From positions 64,192,828-64,256,827 of the forward strand of contig OZ024835.1 in assembly GCA_964016985.1 (NCBI GenBank): DNA of 64,000 nucleotides, given 5' to 3'. Shown piece by piece: positions 31,041 through 42,935 of this stretch (positions are counted from its first letter, which is position 1; the number at the start of each line of letters is the position of its first letter). Position numbers and translations under genes: made by a program. Under the pieces are notes generated by a model. The model was given only the letters and a program-made list of their open reading frames with translations, made no database searches and had not been told where the DNA came from. This stretch comes from Anodontia alba (lineage: Eukaryota; Mollusca; Bivalvia; Lucinida; Lucinidae).

Positions 31041-31150
31041 CGGTTGAAAAAATAGTATCTTATTTTAGGGTGTTTTTTCGATGCTTTTTACCACAAATCT
31101 CTGCAGTAACCAAAATAGACAGCTTAGTATATCATATTTTACAACCTATT

Positions 31151-31186
<36 letters not shown>

Positions 31187-31802
31187 ATAAAAATACGCCT
31201 CTAGAAATAGAATCTTGCCGATTATCAGTCATAAGAAGCAAAAGTGACTGATGATCAATTATAATCGATCATCGGCGACGACACTATTAAGTGGATCTCA
31301 ATTTTCCAAGATACCCGTAATAAGGGCTGTGGAAAGACCATGTTCTGAGTTTTAGGTTTGTCCTCTTTCCCCCAGGTCAAAGAAGGCGTTGTCAAGCTGT
31401 TATTGATAGCAATGGGTCACATACCCGATCATTTTTGTGGAATTTATCGTCAATTAATCGGTTATCCGAATAATTGTGCCAGCCTTAATGGACACCATTG
31501 ATACTGTTTTTAGCGCTTTAAGGATTAAGAATTTTATTCTCATTCCATAGATTTAATTAAAGTTATGATTGTGAAAATATTGAATATAGATTTTCCTTTT
31601 GACGATATGTTTTCTTGTCAAAAGTTTTAAAACATTCATGTCTATGTTGCGGGACGATATTACTTTTAAATAAACAGAGAATAAAAAAAAAAAAAAAAAT
31701 GTTACAGGATTCATAATCATAATGGCGAAGTAAAAAAAATTTAGACAACGTTTTATATTTATTCGCATCACAATATTGGTAAATCTGCAGTACAAATAAT
31801 GA

Positions 31803-31999
31803 TAACCCTTGTTATGCTGAATAAATTAAGATGCCACGCCCACTTCTAATTTCAAGCCAATCGGATTACCTGATCCGGTTTTTTGTTAGAAATTCACATA
31901 CTTAATGACAAACAGTGCAGATCCAGATCAGTTGGCTTCTCCAACTGATCTGGATCTACACTGTTTGCTAAGACAGGGCATGTCGTGTTCAGAAAGGGA
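31803..31999. mobile_element. MITE, TTAACCCTTGTCCTGCTGAA family, diverged copy
   Basis: aacccttgttatgctgaataa at left; palindrome gatccagatcagttggcttc and mirror; the right end has decayed (gttcagaaaggg). Confidence 0.8.
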
Positions 32000-32505
32000 T
32001 ACTAGTTTACGTCAATAGCCCGCGGAGTGCTCCACCAAGTGTGTCGGGGATAAAGAACGCGTAATGAGAGATCGCAGCAGTATTTCTATTATCTCCCTTG
32101 ACAGATAAAATCCAAGGTAGATCAAATACAAACCAGCTCCTTCTAATTGGAATCCTCTGCTTTTGTCATAGATCATCAGTGGAATTTAACAAATTCTTAA
32201 CTTTACATTTCTCCATATCGACATGGAAGATTAATTAATATAATATATTTTATTGCACAGAAAATGTTTCTTTTAAATATTTTGGAAGCTGTATTGGCAT
32301 ATGACCTTGTTAAAATTAGATTTATTAAGCAAAAAGAAGTGATACTGAATGGAAACACTAATGATAAAAGCAGAGGAATCCAATTAATTGGACCTGGTTA
32401 TTTATAGAAAGTAATCAAGGGAGTTAACTGACTGCTTTCTCCTATTATAGAGATACTATGTATCACTAGAAAATCCCTTATTGCGGAGTTGCGGGGTTAG
32501 GGCTC

Positions 32506-32940
32506 GGGGGGTAACTTAGGGGTAATTTTGGTACGGGTGTGCGACCCAGTATTCCAAAACCTACCCCATTTATATACCTGGCCTTCGAAAAAATGGACCC
32601 ATTTATATACTTGATCATCCAAAATGTTGACCTATTCATATACTGCCCTTTGATTTTTTGTACTCATTTTTTGCTGGTTATTACACAAATATCATAGTCA
32701 ATTCATGTAATACCAAGAGGATAAGCAGCCTCGAAAAATCTCTGAGCGAAAAATATGTGCATATACCAGGATGCCAGAAAAATGGGGCCTTTCACACAGG
32801 AATCCAGAAAAAATGGGGCCATTCATATACTTTTTGTTGAAAAAAGGGGGCCAATCATATACCTGGCAGCGCTGAAAAAGGGGGCTATTCGACACGCACA
32901 TCCGTACTATGCCATATATAGGAAGTTACCCCCCCCCCCC
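32506..32940. mobile_element. Element with GGGGGGTAACTT ends and possible 9-bp target duplication
   Basis: Left ggggggtaacttaggggt, tggtacgggtgtgcg; right mirror cgcacatccgtactat, ggaagttacccccc. Flanks read gggttaggg on both sides. Interior is degenerate repeats of catttatatacctgg and gaaaaaatgggg. Confidence 0.68.
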
Positions 32941-33161
32941 CCCGAGGGTTAGGGGCATATCATTGTTTCCCGCTGAGACAAAACAGAGAAATAACAGAGA
33001 ACGAGCAGTGTATTTTTAGTATGGCGCTAGAATAGGGACCGGATGGGGGACCAGTTTCAGTTACTGTCATTTTCATGTAAACTGAGACAAGATGCAAGAG
33101 ATATTTTAGAACTTTTCCATAGCTTTGAAAATTTAGTACATTTTTATTTCATTGTTCTCTC

Positions 33162-33502
33162 CATTACGAAAACACGCCTATTCAAATATACTGAAAATTT
33201 TACCACTAAAAATGAAAATTTTCAGAAAAAAAATTCTAATATTTTTCTTATTTCTGCTCAAAAACATAGATTGTGTGTACTCGTTAGAACCGCCTCGGCA
33301 TTTTTCATATTTCTGCTCAAAACATAGATTGTGGGTACTCGTTAGAACCGCCTCGCCGAGGCGGTTCTAACGAATACCCACAATCTATGTTTTTGAGCAG
33401 AAATAAGAAAAATAATGCATACCCCTCCCTGTAAACCCCAGTTTTACTATATAAAAGTCGGGTTTAAGGGGGTATAAATTATATAGGTATGTTTTCGTGA
33501 TG
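33162..33502 (-). mobile_element. Hairpin MITE copy 15 with internal duplication
   Basis: The segment atatttttc...ttagaaccgcctcg occurs twice (33240-33299, 33300-33358), lengthening the element to 341 bp. Confidence 0.88.
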
Positions 33503-33584
33503 GTAAGTTAGCTGTATAGGGCAAAGGGGAATGTAATATTGCACTTATATCATGGCTCCAAATAAGACAGACTATCCGTATAAT

Positions 33585-33700
33585 AATTTTCTTATTTCTT
33601 TATGAAAACATATATTGTGATACTCATTAGAAGCGTGTTGGTGCAGCACTTCTAATGAGTACCATAACGTATATTTTAGTGGAGAAATAGAAAACATAAC
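33585..33700. repeat. Hairpin element with the shared core
   Basis: cttatttctttatgaaaaca, tactcattagaagcg and mirror cacttctaatgagtacc, ending gtggagaaatag. Confidence 0.6.
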
Positions 33701-33947
33701 AATACTTTTGGGGTCAAAAAATTTGCCATATCTGGAATTGTATTATATGCACTGTATGAAATGAAATGAGGGTGTCATTTGTTTTAATAGTCATGCACAT
33801 GTATCATATTATCCCAGTATAATGATCTTTGGTTTAATTTATGTAAACTTAGGAAAGCCGAGGCAACGATCGTTCATCTTAGTTTATAAAATGCCCAAGG
33901 TAAGTTTTGTATTATTACATGTATAATTGAAATAAACAAAGGAGTTA

Positions 33948-34170
33948 TTAACCCTTGTCCTGCTGAATAAATGAAGATGCCATGCCCACTTCTAATTTTT
34001 AGCCAATCAGAAAACTTGATCAAAACTTGATCAAGATTATTTTTATAATTTCACATACTTAATGGCAAACAGTGCAGAGCCAGATCAGTTGGCTTCTTCA
34101 GAAGCCAACTGATCTGGATCTACACTGTTTGCAAAGGCAGGGTATATCCGTTTTCAGCAGGACAAGGGTT
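33948..34170. mobile_element. MITE, TTAACCCTTGTCCTGCTGAA family, intact copy
   Basis: Terminal inverted repeats TTAACCCTTGTCCTGCTGAA and mirror. Central palindrome (cagatcagttggcttc and mirror) with gcaaacagtg and cactgtttgc at its base. Confidence 0.9.
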
Positions 34171-34267
34171 AAGAACGATTCGCAGTGGTCGTAAGTCAGG
34201 CTTTCAGACTTCAAGTACATTTTTGGGCATTTTTATTTTCATTCGTTTTCATGCAGAGCTGTGCTGA

Positions 34268-34306
<39 letters not shown>

Positions 34307-34436
34307 ATCAAAGCTGATGGAAATTTTTGTATGACTTACACTAAAACTAACCCTTAGAGCACTATGCATAATTGTAGCAATTCTAAAAAAAATATTGTTT
34401 GTCAGAGAAAGTGAGACTTGGAATTTCTTGTGAATT

Positions 34437-34583
34437 GTCGGCGAGGCGGTTCTAACGAGTACCCACAATCTACATTTTTGGGCAGAAATAAGAAAAATAA
34501 TGTATACCCCTGTAAACCCCAGTTTTACTATATAAAGGTGGGGTTTAAGGGGGTCAACATTATATAGGCATGTTTTCGTGATG
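34437..34583 (-). mobile_element. Hairpin MITE copy 16, half element
   Basis: Begins exactly at the stem tip (cggcgaggcggttctaac) and runs to the terminus gttttcgtgatg; the other half is gone. Confidence 0.87.
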
Positions 34584-35229
34584 GCTCCGTTCTTCTTCTT
34601 CTTATTCTTCTTCAACTTCTTTTTCTTTACAATAGATATGGCTTTGAAGTTTTGCAAGATGGTTTTAAAGTGTGTTCTAGATTCCCCCCTGGGACATGCC
34701 GCTACCTATTGACTAAAGACTGATTAGAATGGGCGGATGCCCGGGCTGATTTGCGTCTTTGCTTGGGTTGCATGTCAAATTGTTGGTTTTGTCATGCGCA
34801 TGCTCAATAAGAATAAAACTCAACAAATCACAAATTTGAATGAGACATCACAGACTGAACAACGAGACACGAAACAAGATGCAACCAGGTGATAAACATT
34901 TGACGTGTTCCCAGCAAAAACTCAGATCAGCCTGGGAATACGCACAGCCTGATCCGAGTCTTTGATGTCTGTATGAAGAAACCGAGTCCATAGCTACCCA
35001 ATGAGCACACAGCAAAAACTCTAAGTAGCTATGAGTCTTCGCTGGATGAACAAGTCAAAATGTTAATTTTGGTCATGCGCACATATCAATGCGTTTGAGA
35101 AGGCACACAAAAGTGGTCTAACATTCAGAGACAATTAGTGAGGGGTTGGGGTACTTATAACTTTGACCTTTCTCTGACAAGCCTATGTGCCCAGAAAATT
35201 GATAAATTATCAGAGCTGACTAATTCAAT

Positions 35230-35730
35230 CAAATCTGAAGAAGACTGTAAAGAAGTGGAATATCGATTTCTTAAAGGCCACTTGGTACGAAGTAAATGAA
35301 AAATAGCTAAAAACGTTCCGATTGGATATCCAAAATGGTCACCAGGGCCTCCATCTTGAAAATGTATTTCTCCCGAATGGAAAGGCCGATTGACTAAAAA
35401 CTTGATTGAAAGTATCAGAGTAACTTGTAGATAAAAAAGCTGAATTGTTCCGACCAATTATTCCAGTTGGCCGCGATCTTAAAAACTTTGCTTTGAAGTT
35501 CGTCTCCTGATCCGAAAGGCCAACTAACTGGAAACTTGGTATGAATTATCGGGGTGACTTGTGATACAAATGTGGCTCAAATTGTTTCGATAGGAATTAT
35601 AAGGTGGCTGCCACAACCGTCATCTTAAATATCTAGTTTGAACTTCCTCCTCAATCGAAAGGCTAAGTAACTGGAAACGTGGCTGGTACTCGGGTGAGCG
35701 ATACAGGGTCATCTCTTGTTTTCCTTACAA
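35230..35730 (+). repeat. Degenerate tandem repeat, roughly 150-bp units
   Basis: Three diverged units marked by cgaaaggc(c/t)aa(c/g)taactgg, gtgacttgt and ccgtcatctt. No coding recognised. Confidence 0.5.
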
Positions 35731-35933
35731 CCCATATCCTGCTTACACGAATTTGAATATGAAACGACTATGTTTCAATTTAATCTTAATAGAATAGGTT
35801 GCCCCAACATCAGAGTATCAGGAACCTTTACGTAATTGATAATCTTGCTTCAGATGAAAATACATCACGCTAATAATCCGATTCGCTCAAATGGAACTTC
35901 GTATTCAGTGCTTTTAAATTGAGTGGTATAGTG

Positions 35934-36186
35934 GAAACAGTTCTTCTGTCTTGGTTTATTTTTGTTTTAGTTCGTCTTTGAATGTGTGTGTCGCTTACAT
36001 CTTTTTTTTTTTTGTTGTTTTGGATAGCCATTTGGCCACTTTGTGGGGAAGTAACTGTCCGTTTGGCTTTCTGCTAGTGAGGTTTCCATTAGGGTCCAGT
36101 TATTTCGTGTTTGTGTTTCTTTCCCTTTGATGTCTCTGATGGGAGGCTTGGGATAATTGTATCGATTCCTGATCATTGCCTTCCCT
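35934..36186 (-). repeat. Left arm of a widely spaced inverted repeat
   Basis: Reverse complement matches 40127-40372 at about 90% over roughly 245 bp. Shared words include ggcaatgatcaggaatcgat and gatgtaagcgacacacacat. Composition and Lys/Asn-rich reading resemble repeat R, so this may be the tail of another retroelement family. Confidence 0.65.
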
Positions 36187-36189
36187 TCT

Positions 36190-37360
36190 ATTTTGCATAT
36201 TTGTGAGCACTAATGAGATGCAAATTTGTCACGTGAATACTTTCTGAATTGTTGTCGCTCTCCTACGGAAAATATCGAAGCGGGGCATTCAAATTGACGA
36301 TCTTGAAATCGTACAGATGAAACAGCATTTTATTATTGCTCGAGAGAAGATAAGGGTTTTGCACCCAGTATTATTCTGAACTTTAGTGGCGGTATAAGTG
36401 AGTATTTTATCAGATTCAACCATTTATTAGGATACTAAGATTGTCCATTTCTTAGGAGAAAGGAGGTTTTAACTTGTAGTCTTACGGGGATAAGGGGCAG
36501 GGGCGCTTGCGCTTCGATCGCGAGCATAGTATCCATGTTCGCAAGAATCTCTACATGAGCCTACGTCTTCACTTCCAAACTTTGCCTTTATGGCCGCATG
36601 CTAACGGTGTTTGCATTTAAGATTTTTTTCTTTTCTTTCTTTTTGTTTTAATTCTTCATTTGTTCTGTTCCCGGAGTTTATATTTTGTACAGGGACTGAA
36701 GTTTGAGCGGGTTCACCTACATGCTAATTTCTTCGGGGCAAACGAAGTAGGACTTCAACGCTGAGGGTGCCATTGACAAAGGGTTCATCGCAGGTGAAGG
36801 ACGGGAAACTGGTACATGTACCAAAAACGGGGCTGGGCGGGAAATTCGTTCATGATCTGACGCAGCAAACACCTGAGTTTTGACATGGACCGTTTCCCTA
36901 ATGTGATTGCGAGCATTTACATTACTAGTTCCAGGATCATAACAAGATACCATTTTCATAAAAAAGATTTATACAACAAGGTTATGTGGGTGATTTTTTT
37001 TTGCGACTGACCTGACATAATAGCAGTGTACAAAATAAATATCTGAGTGAGAGAATGTAACTTTCTTTACTCACTTGAAAAGAGAGAAATTCACAAACAA
37101 GGGCACATTTAGGCGATTGCTTCACTCGATACCAACAAATGAAACTTACTCTCAATACCAGTTTACAAACATATAGGACGTTATCACATAGTTCACATAC
37201 CACTTTGTTCACAGTTACAAAGAAACTGTTACTAAAGGGACCAGGGGACACTGGCTATTTTTGAGTATATATTTTAACGCATATTTGCACAGAAAAGTAT
37301 ATATATTTGTCATTACTTAATGACACGTCTAATAAACAATTCTACTGAGTTTAAATTTAT
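36190..37360. other. No gene recognised
   Basis: Two small minus-strand frames (36717-36959, 36982-37251) resemble no known family. If the PBS-like site at 37362 is real, this could be decayed LTR-element interior. Confidence 0.35.
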
Positions 37361-37361
37361 T

Positions 37362-37376
37362 CCACCGCTGCCACCA
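37362..37376 (-). other. Possible LTR-retrotransposon primer binding site (tRNA-Leu type)
   Basis: On the minus strand reads TGGTGGCAGCGGTGG, complementary to the 3' end of a tRNA-Leu ending CCACCGCTGCCACCA. Just upstream on the same strand the sequence ends GTCACATT, as expected for an LTR end. A candidate LTR of about 236 bp (37379-37614, TG...CA) is possible. No gag or pol coding was recognised to the left. Confidence 0.4.
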
Positions 37377-37378
37377 AA

Positions 37379-37493
37379 TGTGACGTCCTTCGTTGCTAGA
37401 TGAACTGTCCAAGCGTATGTGCGTGCGAGAAAGTGGGTTTGGGGATGAGAGCAAGTAAAGTAGGCATGCCCAAAATGATAGTCTGAAAGGCGC

Positions 37494-37528
<35 letters not shown>

Positions 37529-37614
37529 CGTGCTCGAAATTTGTGTCCGGGCCATCTCTCCTAAATTGTATGTAAATCACAGTTGATTTTATCATATCGA
37601 GATGATGTGTCACG
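37379..37614 (-). repeat. Candidate solo or partial LTR
   Basis: Bounded on the minus strand by TGACACATC at its start and GTCACA at its end, next to the PBS-like sequence. It contains a GT/GC microsatellite. No second LTR was found in the window; boundaries are tentative. Confidence 0.25.
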
Positions 37615-38700
37615 AACAAGGAAGATAACTATGGCTACTTTGGTTTTTGAGTTACCCCCTGTAGTATTATGCTAAAATGTTTTTCGTGTCTGGCTCCTAA
37701 ACTGTATGGAATATGTTCAGGAAATTATATAGATGGCTTAATTATATCGAGACGATGTATCCCAAACAAAGAAGACAACTCTGATCTAATTAAGTTTTTG
37801 AATTAACCCTTGCCAAAAATCCATGCAGTGTAATGCTTTCTTCGTGTCCGACTCATGACTCCTAAACCATTTGAAATATATTCATGAAACTTCACAGAAG
37901 GCGAAATCATATCGAGACGATGTGACGCGATTACAGAAGACAATGGCAAGCAAAGTCTTTTTTTTTACTTAACTCCCCTTTCCTAAAATCAATGTAGTCT
38001 GGCTAATAACTCCTAAACAGTATAGAATATATTCATGAAACTCCACGGGTAGCTAAATGGTATCGAGATGATGGGTCAATAATTAAAACAGCAACACTGG
38101 CTAATTCGGTTTTTGAGTTATGTCCGAGAATTATCCCCTCCTTGCCTAAATTCCATGCAGTGTACTGCTCATAACTTCTTAACCGTAGGAAAAGTATTCA
38201 TAAAACTTCACAGATAGCTAAATCATGTCGTGACAATGTGTTGCGAAAAAGGAAGATAACTCTTGCTAATCTGTTTTTGAATTAACTCCTTTTGCCAAAA
38301 ATCCATGGCATGTAGTGTCATGCTTTCTTTGTGTTCGAATCACATTATGGAAACATACCTATTCAAATATATTGAAAATTTTACAACCCAAAAAGGAAAA
38401 TTTTTTGATAAAAAATTCAGATATTTTTTTTATATTTCTGTTCAAAACATAGATTGTGGGTACTCGTTAGAACCGCCTCGGCGAGGCGGTTCTAACGGGT
38501 ACCCACAATCTATGTTTTAAATAGAAATAAAAAAAATAATGTATACCCATGTAAATCCCAGTTTTACCATATAAAAATGGGGTTTAAGGGGGGCAAAATT
38601 ATATAGGTATGTTTTCGTGATGATAACTCATAAACCCTATGGGATATATTCATGAAACGTCACAGCTTCATTTCCCACTGGAATGATGGACCCTCAGGTT
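37610..38700 (+). repeat. Degenerate tandem array of about 150-bp units
   Basis: Recurring words aaggaagataact, gtttttgaattaac, ccaaaaatccatg, taaactgtatggaatat and tcatgaaacttcacag at about 150-bp spacing. Interrupted by hairpin MITE copy 17. Non-coding. Confidence 0.65.
38343..38622 (-). mobile_element. Hairpin MITE copy 17
   Basis: Full length, inserted in the degenerate tandem array of 37.6-38.7 kb. Confidence 0.9.
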
Positions 38701-38921
38701 GGGATTTTCCTGTCCCCATTGAACATCAGTGATGGAGTCAGTTGTTTTACGTAGAAGATCTCTATTATATTGTTTGCATTATGCCTCTGGATCATCACTC
38801 TTGGTCTATTATCTAAGCATTATATGTTACAAATGGTACCAGGCGGAGGCAACCGTGTCCCATGGAAACTGTTCTAGTCTGAATATGATGAATTTGATTT
38901 TGAAGTGACGGCTAAGCTGAT

Positions 38922-39205
38922 GCCGGCCTCGATGGCTCAGTTGGATGCGCGTCCAGCTGGTGGTCAGAATTTTGCGGGTTCGACCCCGCCGGGTCGGCAA
39001 CATTCTTTCGTGGAGATTGAACAGGTCTACGGTCATTCTCTCCCTTCCGCCGATTCATGAAGGGCAGTTGTCAGTTTCTAGCGAAAGAATTTGCACAATA
39101 CTGGTTAACTGCTAAGAGGACTGCAGCAAAAGTGCGGCTAGATAAACTGACTGCGTTCGACGTGACCCCATTTTGATTTGGCCTTAAAAGCTCAACTTAA
39201 ACACA
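38922..39205 (+). mobile_element. tRNA-derived SINE, most complete copy
   Basis: Head gccggcctcgatggctcagt with B-box gggttcgaccccgc, then a body attctttcgtggagattga, gaagggcagttgtcagtttc and tail tgaccccattttg, cttaaaagctcaac. The A and B boxes suggest Pol III transcription. Confidence 0.82.
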
Positions 39206-39881
39206 AACGCACCCTATTAGGCCTCATTTATTTAAATGTATAAACAACATACTTTTAGTCTAGTATCTGAAGTGACACACACACAAGCACGCACTCACGC
39301 ACGCACGCGCGCGCGCACACACGCACACACACGCACACACATACACACACTTATGGAAAATAAGTCAAACACAGATTTTTGCGAGTACGCGTATTGACAT
39401 GAATTCAAACATTTCAAGAAGAAATGTTTTTTTTTTTTCGTTTTTTTTTTTAAAGAAAAATGGCCACTGTTGAATTAATTCATTTACATTATGAATACCT
39501 CAGTGGACTATACGCTATTTAGCTTTTTGGTAGTAATGTGCAACCTTGTCCGATAACTCCCCTAATTGGGTCCCTTAGGTTCAATCTTGATATCAGTGAA
39601 CAACATCCGAGCAGTCTTTTAGTAAGAGCTATTTTTCAAGACCCACGAGGCTAATGAAGATTTTAAAACCCAGCTATGGCATCTAAAATTCCAAATGAAA
39701 CAGAGAAAGCCATTTTAGTGTAAATTGAAAATAGTATTTTTGTAACTGGAAGTTAAGATTATTTATCTGGTAGACTTAGAGTGCACTCAGCAAACTATTA
39801 TTTATAGAAAATTAAAAAGACATCCATATGTCTCCATGGGCCTCCTGACCTGGCGCTCAGATCAACCCCACGCGTCTCAAG

Positions 39882-39912
<31 letters not shown>

Positions 39913-40126
39913 CATGTCGAGAACAAAGTTCTATGGTCCCAAAGACATTTGACCCATTGAAGGTAAACCGTATGTTGTTATCAATAACCGAATAAGCTTT
40001 GACTTACACTCCATTGAAGCTAAACTGTGTGTTACCAACCACCCACTAGGCTTTTATTTACACTCCGGTCTCATGACGATATGTCAGTGTTACTTTTATA
40101 TAATTGTTTTGCGCAGCTGAATAGAA
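39206..40126. other. No gene seen
   Basis: CA/CG-rich microsatellite at 39275-39350, poly-T and poly-A tracts, otherwise plain AT-rich sequence. Confidence 0.5.
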
Positions 40127-40372
40127 GAGAAGGCAATGATCAGGAATCGATACAATTATCCCACACTTCCCATCAGAGACATCAACGGGAAAGAAACACA
40201 AACACGAAATAACTAGACCCTAATGGAAACATCACTAGCAGAAAACCAAACAGACAGTTTCTTTCCCACAAAGTGACCAAATGGCTATCCAAAACCAAAA
40301 GATGTAAGCGACACACACATTCAAAGACGAACTATAACAAAAATAAACCAAGACAGAAGAACCGCCTTAAGA
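40127..40372 (+). repeat. Right arm of the widely spaced inverted repeat
   Basis: Partner of 35934-36186, about 4 kb away in opposite orientation. Confidence 0.65.
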
Positions 40373-40726
40373 AACAGTCAGTGGAAAATATTCCACTTGG
40401 GTGTGTGTGTGTGTGTAGTGGAGGGGGGGGGGAGGGGGGGGCTTAAATCGATTTTACGTAGCCACAGTCCTCGCCCTTACTTCTGCCGCGGTTTAGACAC
40501 ATAGTTTATTCAGTCCGCATGAAGGCTCCCTAACTCATCAGTGCTACATCTCCGAGAACACAAAAGATCAACTAATCACAGAGATGAAACAACGATGAGG
40601 ACTCGACAGCACAAACCAACTGAAATGCTGGAGCAAAAGAAAACCAACAGTTAGACTCCGGATTCAATCTCATTGAACTTTGATGTCATCTTAACAAGTA
40701 TATGTATTAGCTTTCACAAAAAAAGC

Positions 40727-40936
40727 TTAACCCTTAAAGCGCCAAGAAAAACTGCATATGAAAATGTCGTCTGTTGAATATTCTTGCAAATTTTTCAAAC
40801 TTATTTTTGCACACAGGCAAACAGTGTGAACCCAGCAGTCTGATCTTGGTCTACACTGTTTGCTAAAATGACTTTTAACATCACAAGCAGATGACAAAGC
40901 AGACGACAATTGTTGTGATTGGCGCTTTAAGGTTTA
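40727..40936. mobile_element. MITE, TTAACCCTTAAAGCGCCAA ends
   Basis: Left ttaacccttaaagcgccaag and mirror ttggcgctttaaggttta. Holds the gcaaacagtgtgaacccag palindrome seen in several other families. Confidence 0.82.
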
Positions 40937-40994
40937 ATGTACGATAAGCACACAAAGTATGCTAAGCGTATTTCAAAGCTGAAAGCTAATACTT

Positions 40995-41026
<32 letters not shown>

Positions 41027-41170
41027 TTTTTCAAAAATACTTTATTCTCCCCGTCCATTTTAATCGTTGTAGGTCAGGTAGGGCTATCACACTAACACCC
41101 CTTACAATATTTTTATTTGTACATTGTTTATAATAATCCAGCAATTAAATAGAATGCAGCAGTATCATGC

Positions 41171-41447
41171 CATTACCAAAACACGCCTATACAAATATAT
41201 AGAAAATTTCACTTCCAAAAACTGAAAATTTTCACATAAAAAATCAGATTTTTTTCATATTTCTGCTCAAAACATAGATTGTGGGTACTCGTTAGAACCG
41301 CCTCACCGAGGCGGTTCTAACGAGTACCCACAATCTATGTTTTGAGCAGAAATAAGAAAAATAATGTATACCCCTGAAAACCCCAGTTTTACTATATAAA
41401 AGTGGGGTTTAAGGGGGTCAAAATTATATAGGCATGTTTTCGTGATG
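41171..41447 (-). mobile_element. Hairpin MITE copy 18
   Basis: Full length; near-perfect stem with tip cctcaccgagg. Confidence 0.92.
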
Positions 41448-41877
41448 CTAAGTACCACTGCTGATTTCTGGGTACTAGATCAGGACCACCAGCAATCATT
41501 GTCAGCAGTGAGGCAAACACCACAGAATATTTACAAATTATACCATATTCATCTAAACAGACATATCAATACTTTTACACATGTAATTATATGCCAGACT
41601 TTTTAAGTTTTCGTACATTAATTATGTGTCTTTTGTTCAGGCAAATACGGTACCATTTTTAACTATATTATTTGCACAGTGAATTAATAATATTCCACTC
41701 CTCACTCTCTTGCCCACTTTACATGTACACATGCTGTATAATACTGTTTTTATAATCAGCATTACTGGTTATTATCTGTACATTTGATGGAAAGATAAGT
41801 TATAAAAATGATTCTGTCACCCTGGCATGCTTTTATTTTTGCTGTAAAGAATTCGATGGTATCTAATTGTACTCCTC

Positions 41878-42011
41878 TTGTTGCAGATTTGTTTCTTTTT
41901 TGTTATGAGAGAGATTTCATGGTCTCTCTCTCGTGAAAATCAGGCTGACATTATTGAGACTTTCAATTCAGCTTCAAGATACCTTGATGATTTATCAAAT
42001 ACTGACAAAAA
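41878..42011 (+). pseudogene. Penelope-like reverse transcriptase fragment (plus strand)
   Basis: Reads SLSRENQADIIETFNSASRY, then LDDLSNTDKK, containing the RT catalytic Y-L-D-D. The same peptide occurs in the opposite-strand copy at 42330-42760. The frame then passes straight into the 280-bp repeat at 42012. It is a short fragment with no other RT motifs. Confidence 0.6.
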
Positions 42012-42288
42012 AGGTAAGAGAAAAGTCCAGGAAGTGCCACAATCACAAACCGCAGCCCTTCCCAGACACCAAGAGGAAGAGGAAACCGACAAATCCAAAC
42101 AAGCACACATCGAACAAACGTACGAAAAGCACTAAGATTAGCTCTCTCTTCCCCAAGCGAAGTAATCGCAATACTAAAAGGACTGAAAAACACAAGAACA
42201 AAATGACACAAGATAAGACATAAAACAAATATGCCTCGTAGAATAAACCACAAAGCAACAAATAGTTAGACTAACACAGGGACCAATA
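42012..42288 (+). repeat. 280-bp retroelement-associated repeat R, copy 1
   Basis: Starts aggtaagagaaaagtccagg. The forward frame reads [20 protein letters not shown] then EEETDKSKQ. Other copies are at 42936-43221 (inverted), 54184-54473 (+) and 59487-59776 (inverted). It follows directly on the RT fragment, so it is probably a terminal or tail part of that element. Confidence 0.7.
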
Positions 42289-42329
42289 TTTACTTTGACC
42301 AAATGGTAGACCATTTATCCAGAGATTCG

Positions 42330-42760
42330 TCAAATCTTAGTGACTTTAACTGCCATAATAAAGCTCTTACTGCCAAACTTCTTAGGCAGGGTTGTCGTTA
42401 TTTTAAAAATTGTCCGTTTATTATAAATTTTGGTAGAAACTGTACCATTAGATAAAAATATATTCAAATCCAAAAAAGGTGCCTCGGTATCGGAAGAATT
42501 GGCTCTATTTAATTGGAGTTCTATAGGGTATATGCGGTCCACCATTTGGTCAAAGTAAATATTGTCAACATTTAACATATCATCAAGGTATCTTGAAGTT
42601 GAATTGAAAGCGTCAATAATGTCAGCCCGATTTTCCCGTGAGAGAGACTTCATGAAATATCTCTCATAACAAACAGAAACAAATCTGCAACAAGAGGAGA
42701 ACAATTAGTTCCCATCTGTGTCAAAGATTATTCCCAATAACTTGAATGTGTTAGAATCCC
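42330..42760 (-). pseudogene. Penelope-like reverse transcriptase fragment (minus strand)
   Basis: Reads MGTNCSPLVADLFLF-like motif B near 42720-42690, SLSRENRADIIDAFNSTSRY with LDDMLNVDN (catalytic YLDD), then PIELQLNRANSSDTEAPFLD and NGTVSTKIYNKR. This order (GTNCxPL, YLDD, xxLDL, KxYDKR) is that of a group of RTs usually placed with Penelope-like elements. It is frameshifted and truncated, with no endonuclease seen. A non-Penelope RT family is the main alternative. Confidence 0.6.
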
Positions 42761-42935
42761 ACTGTAATCTCCATCTTGTTTTTATTATTTATGTGCTATA
42801 CTTTTCCCCTTATCCATTTGAGTTGTGTTTTTTTTTAAATTCTACCTTAAGCCCTGATATTTTACAATTCATGTTGAAATTTCATTTGCGATCTAATTTT
42901 TTTTATCGGACTTGCAGGACCTGCTCGTTCTAAGG

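Noticed and set aside
37496..37530. Z-DNA regulatory element
   Set aside because: A GT/GC microsatellite; nothing beyond composition supports a regulatory role.
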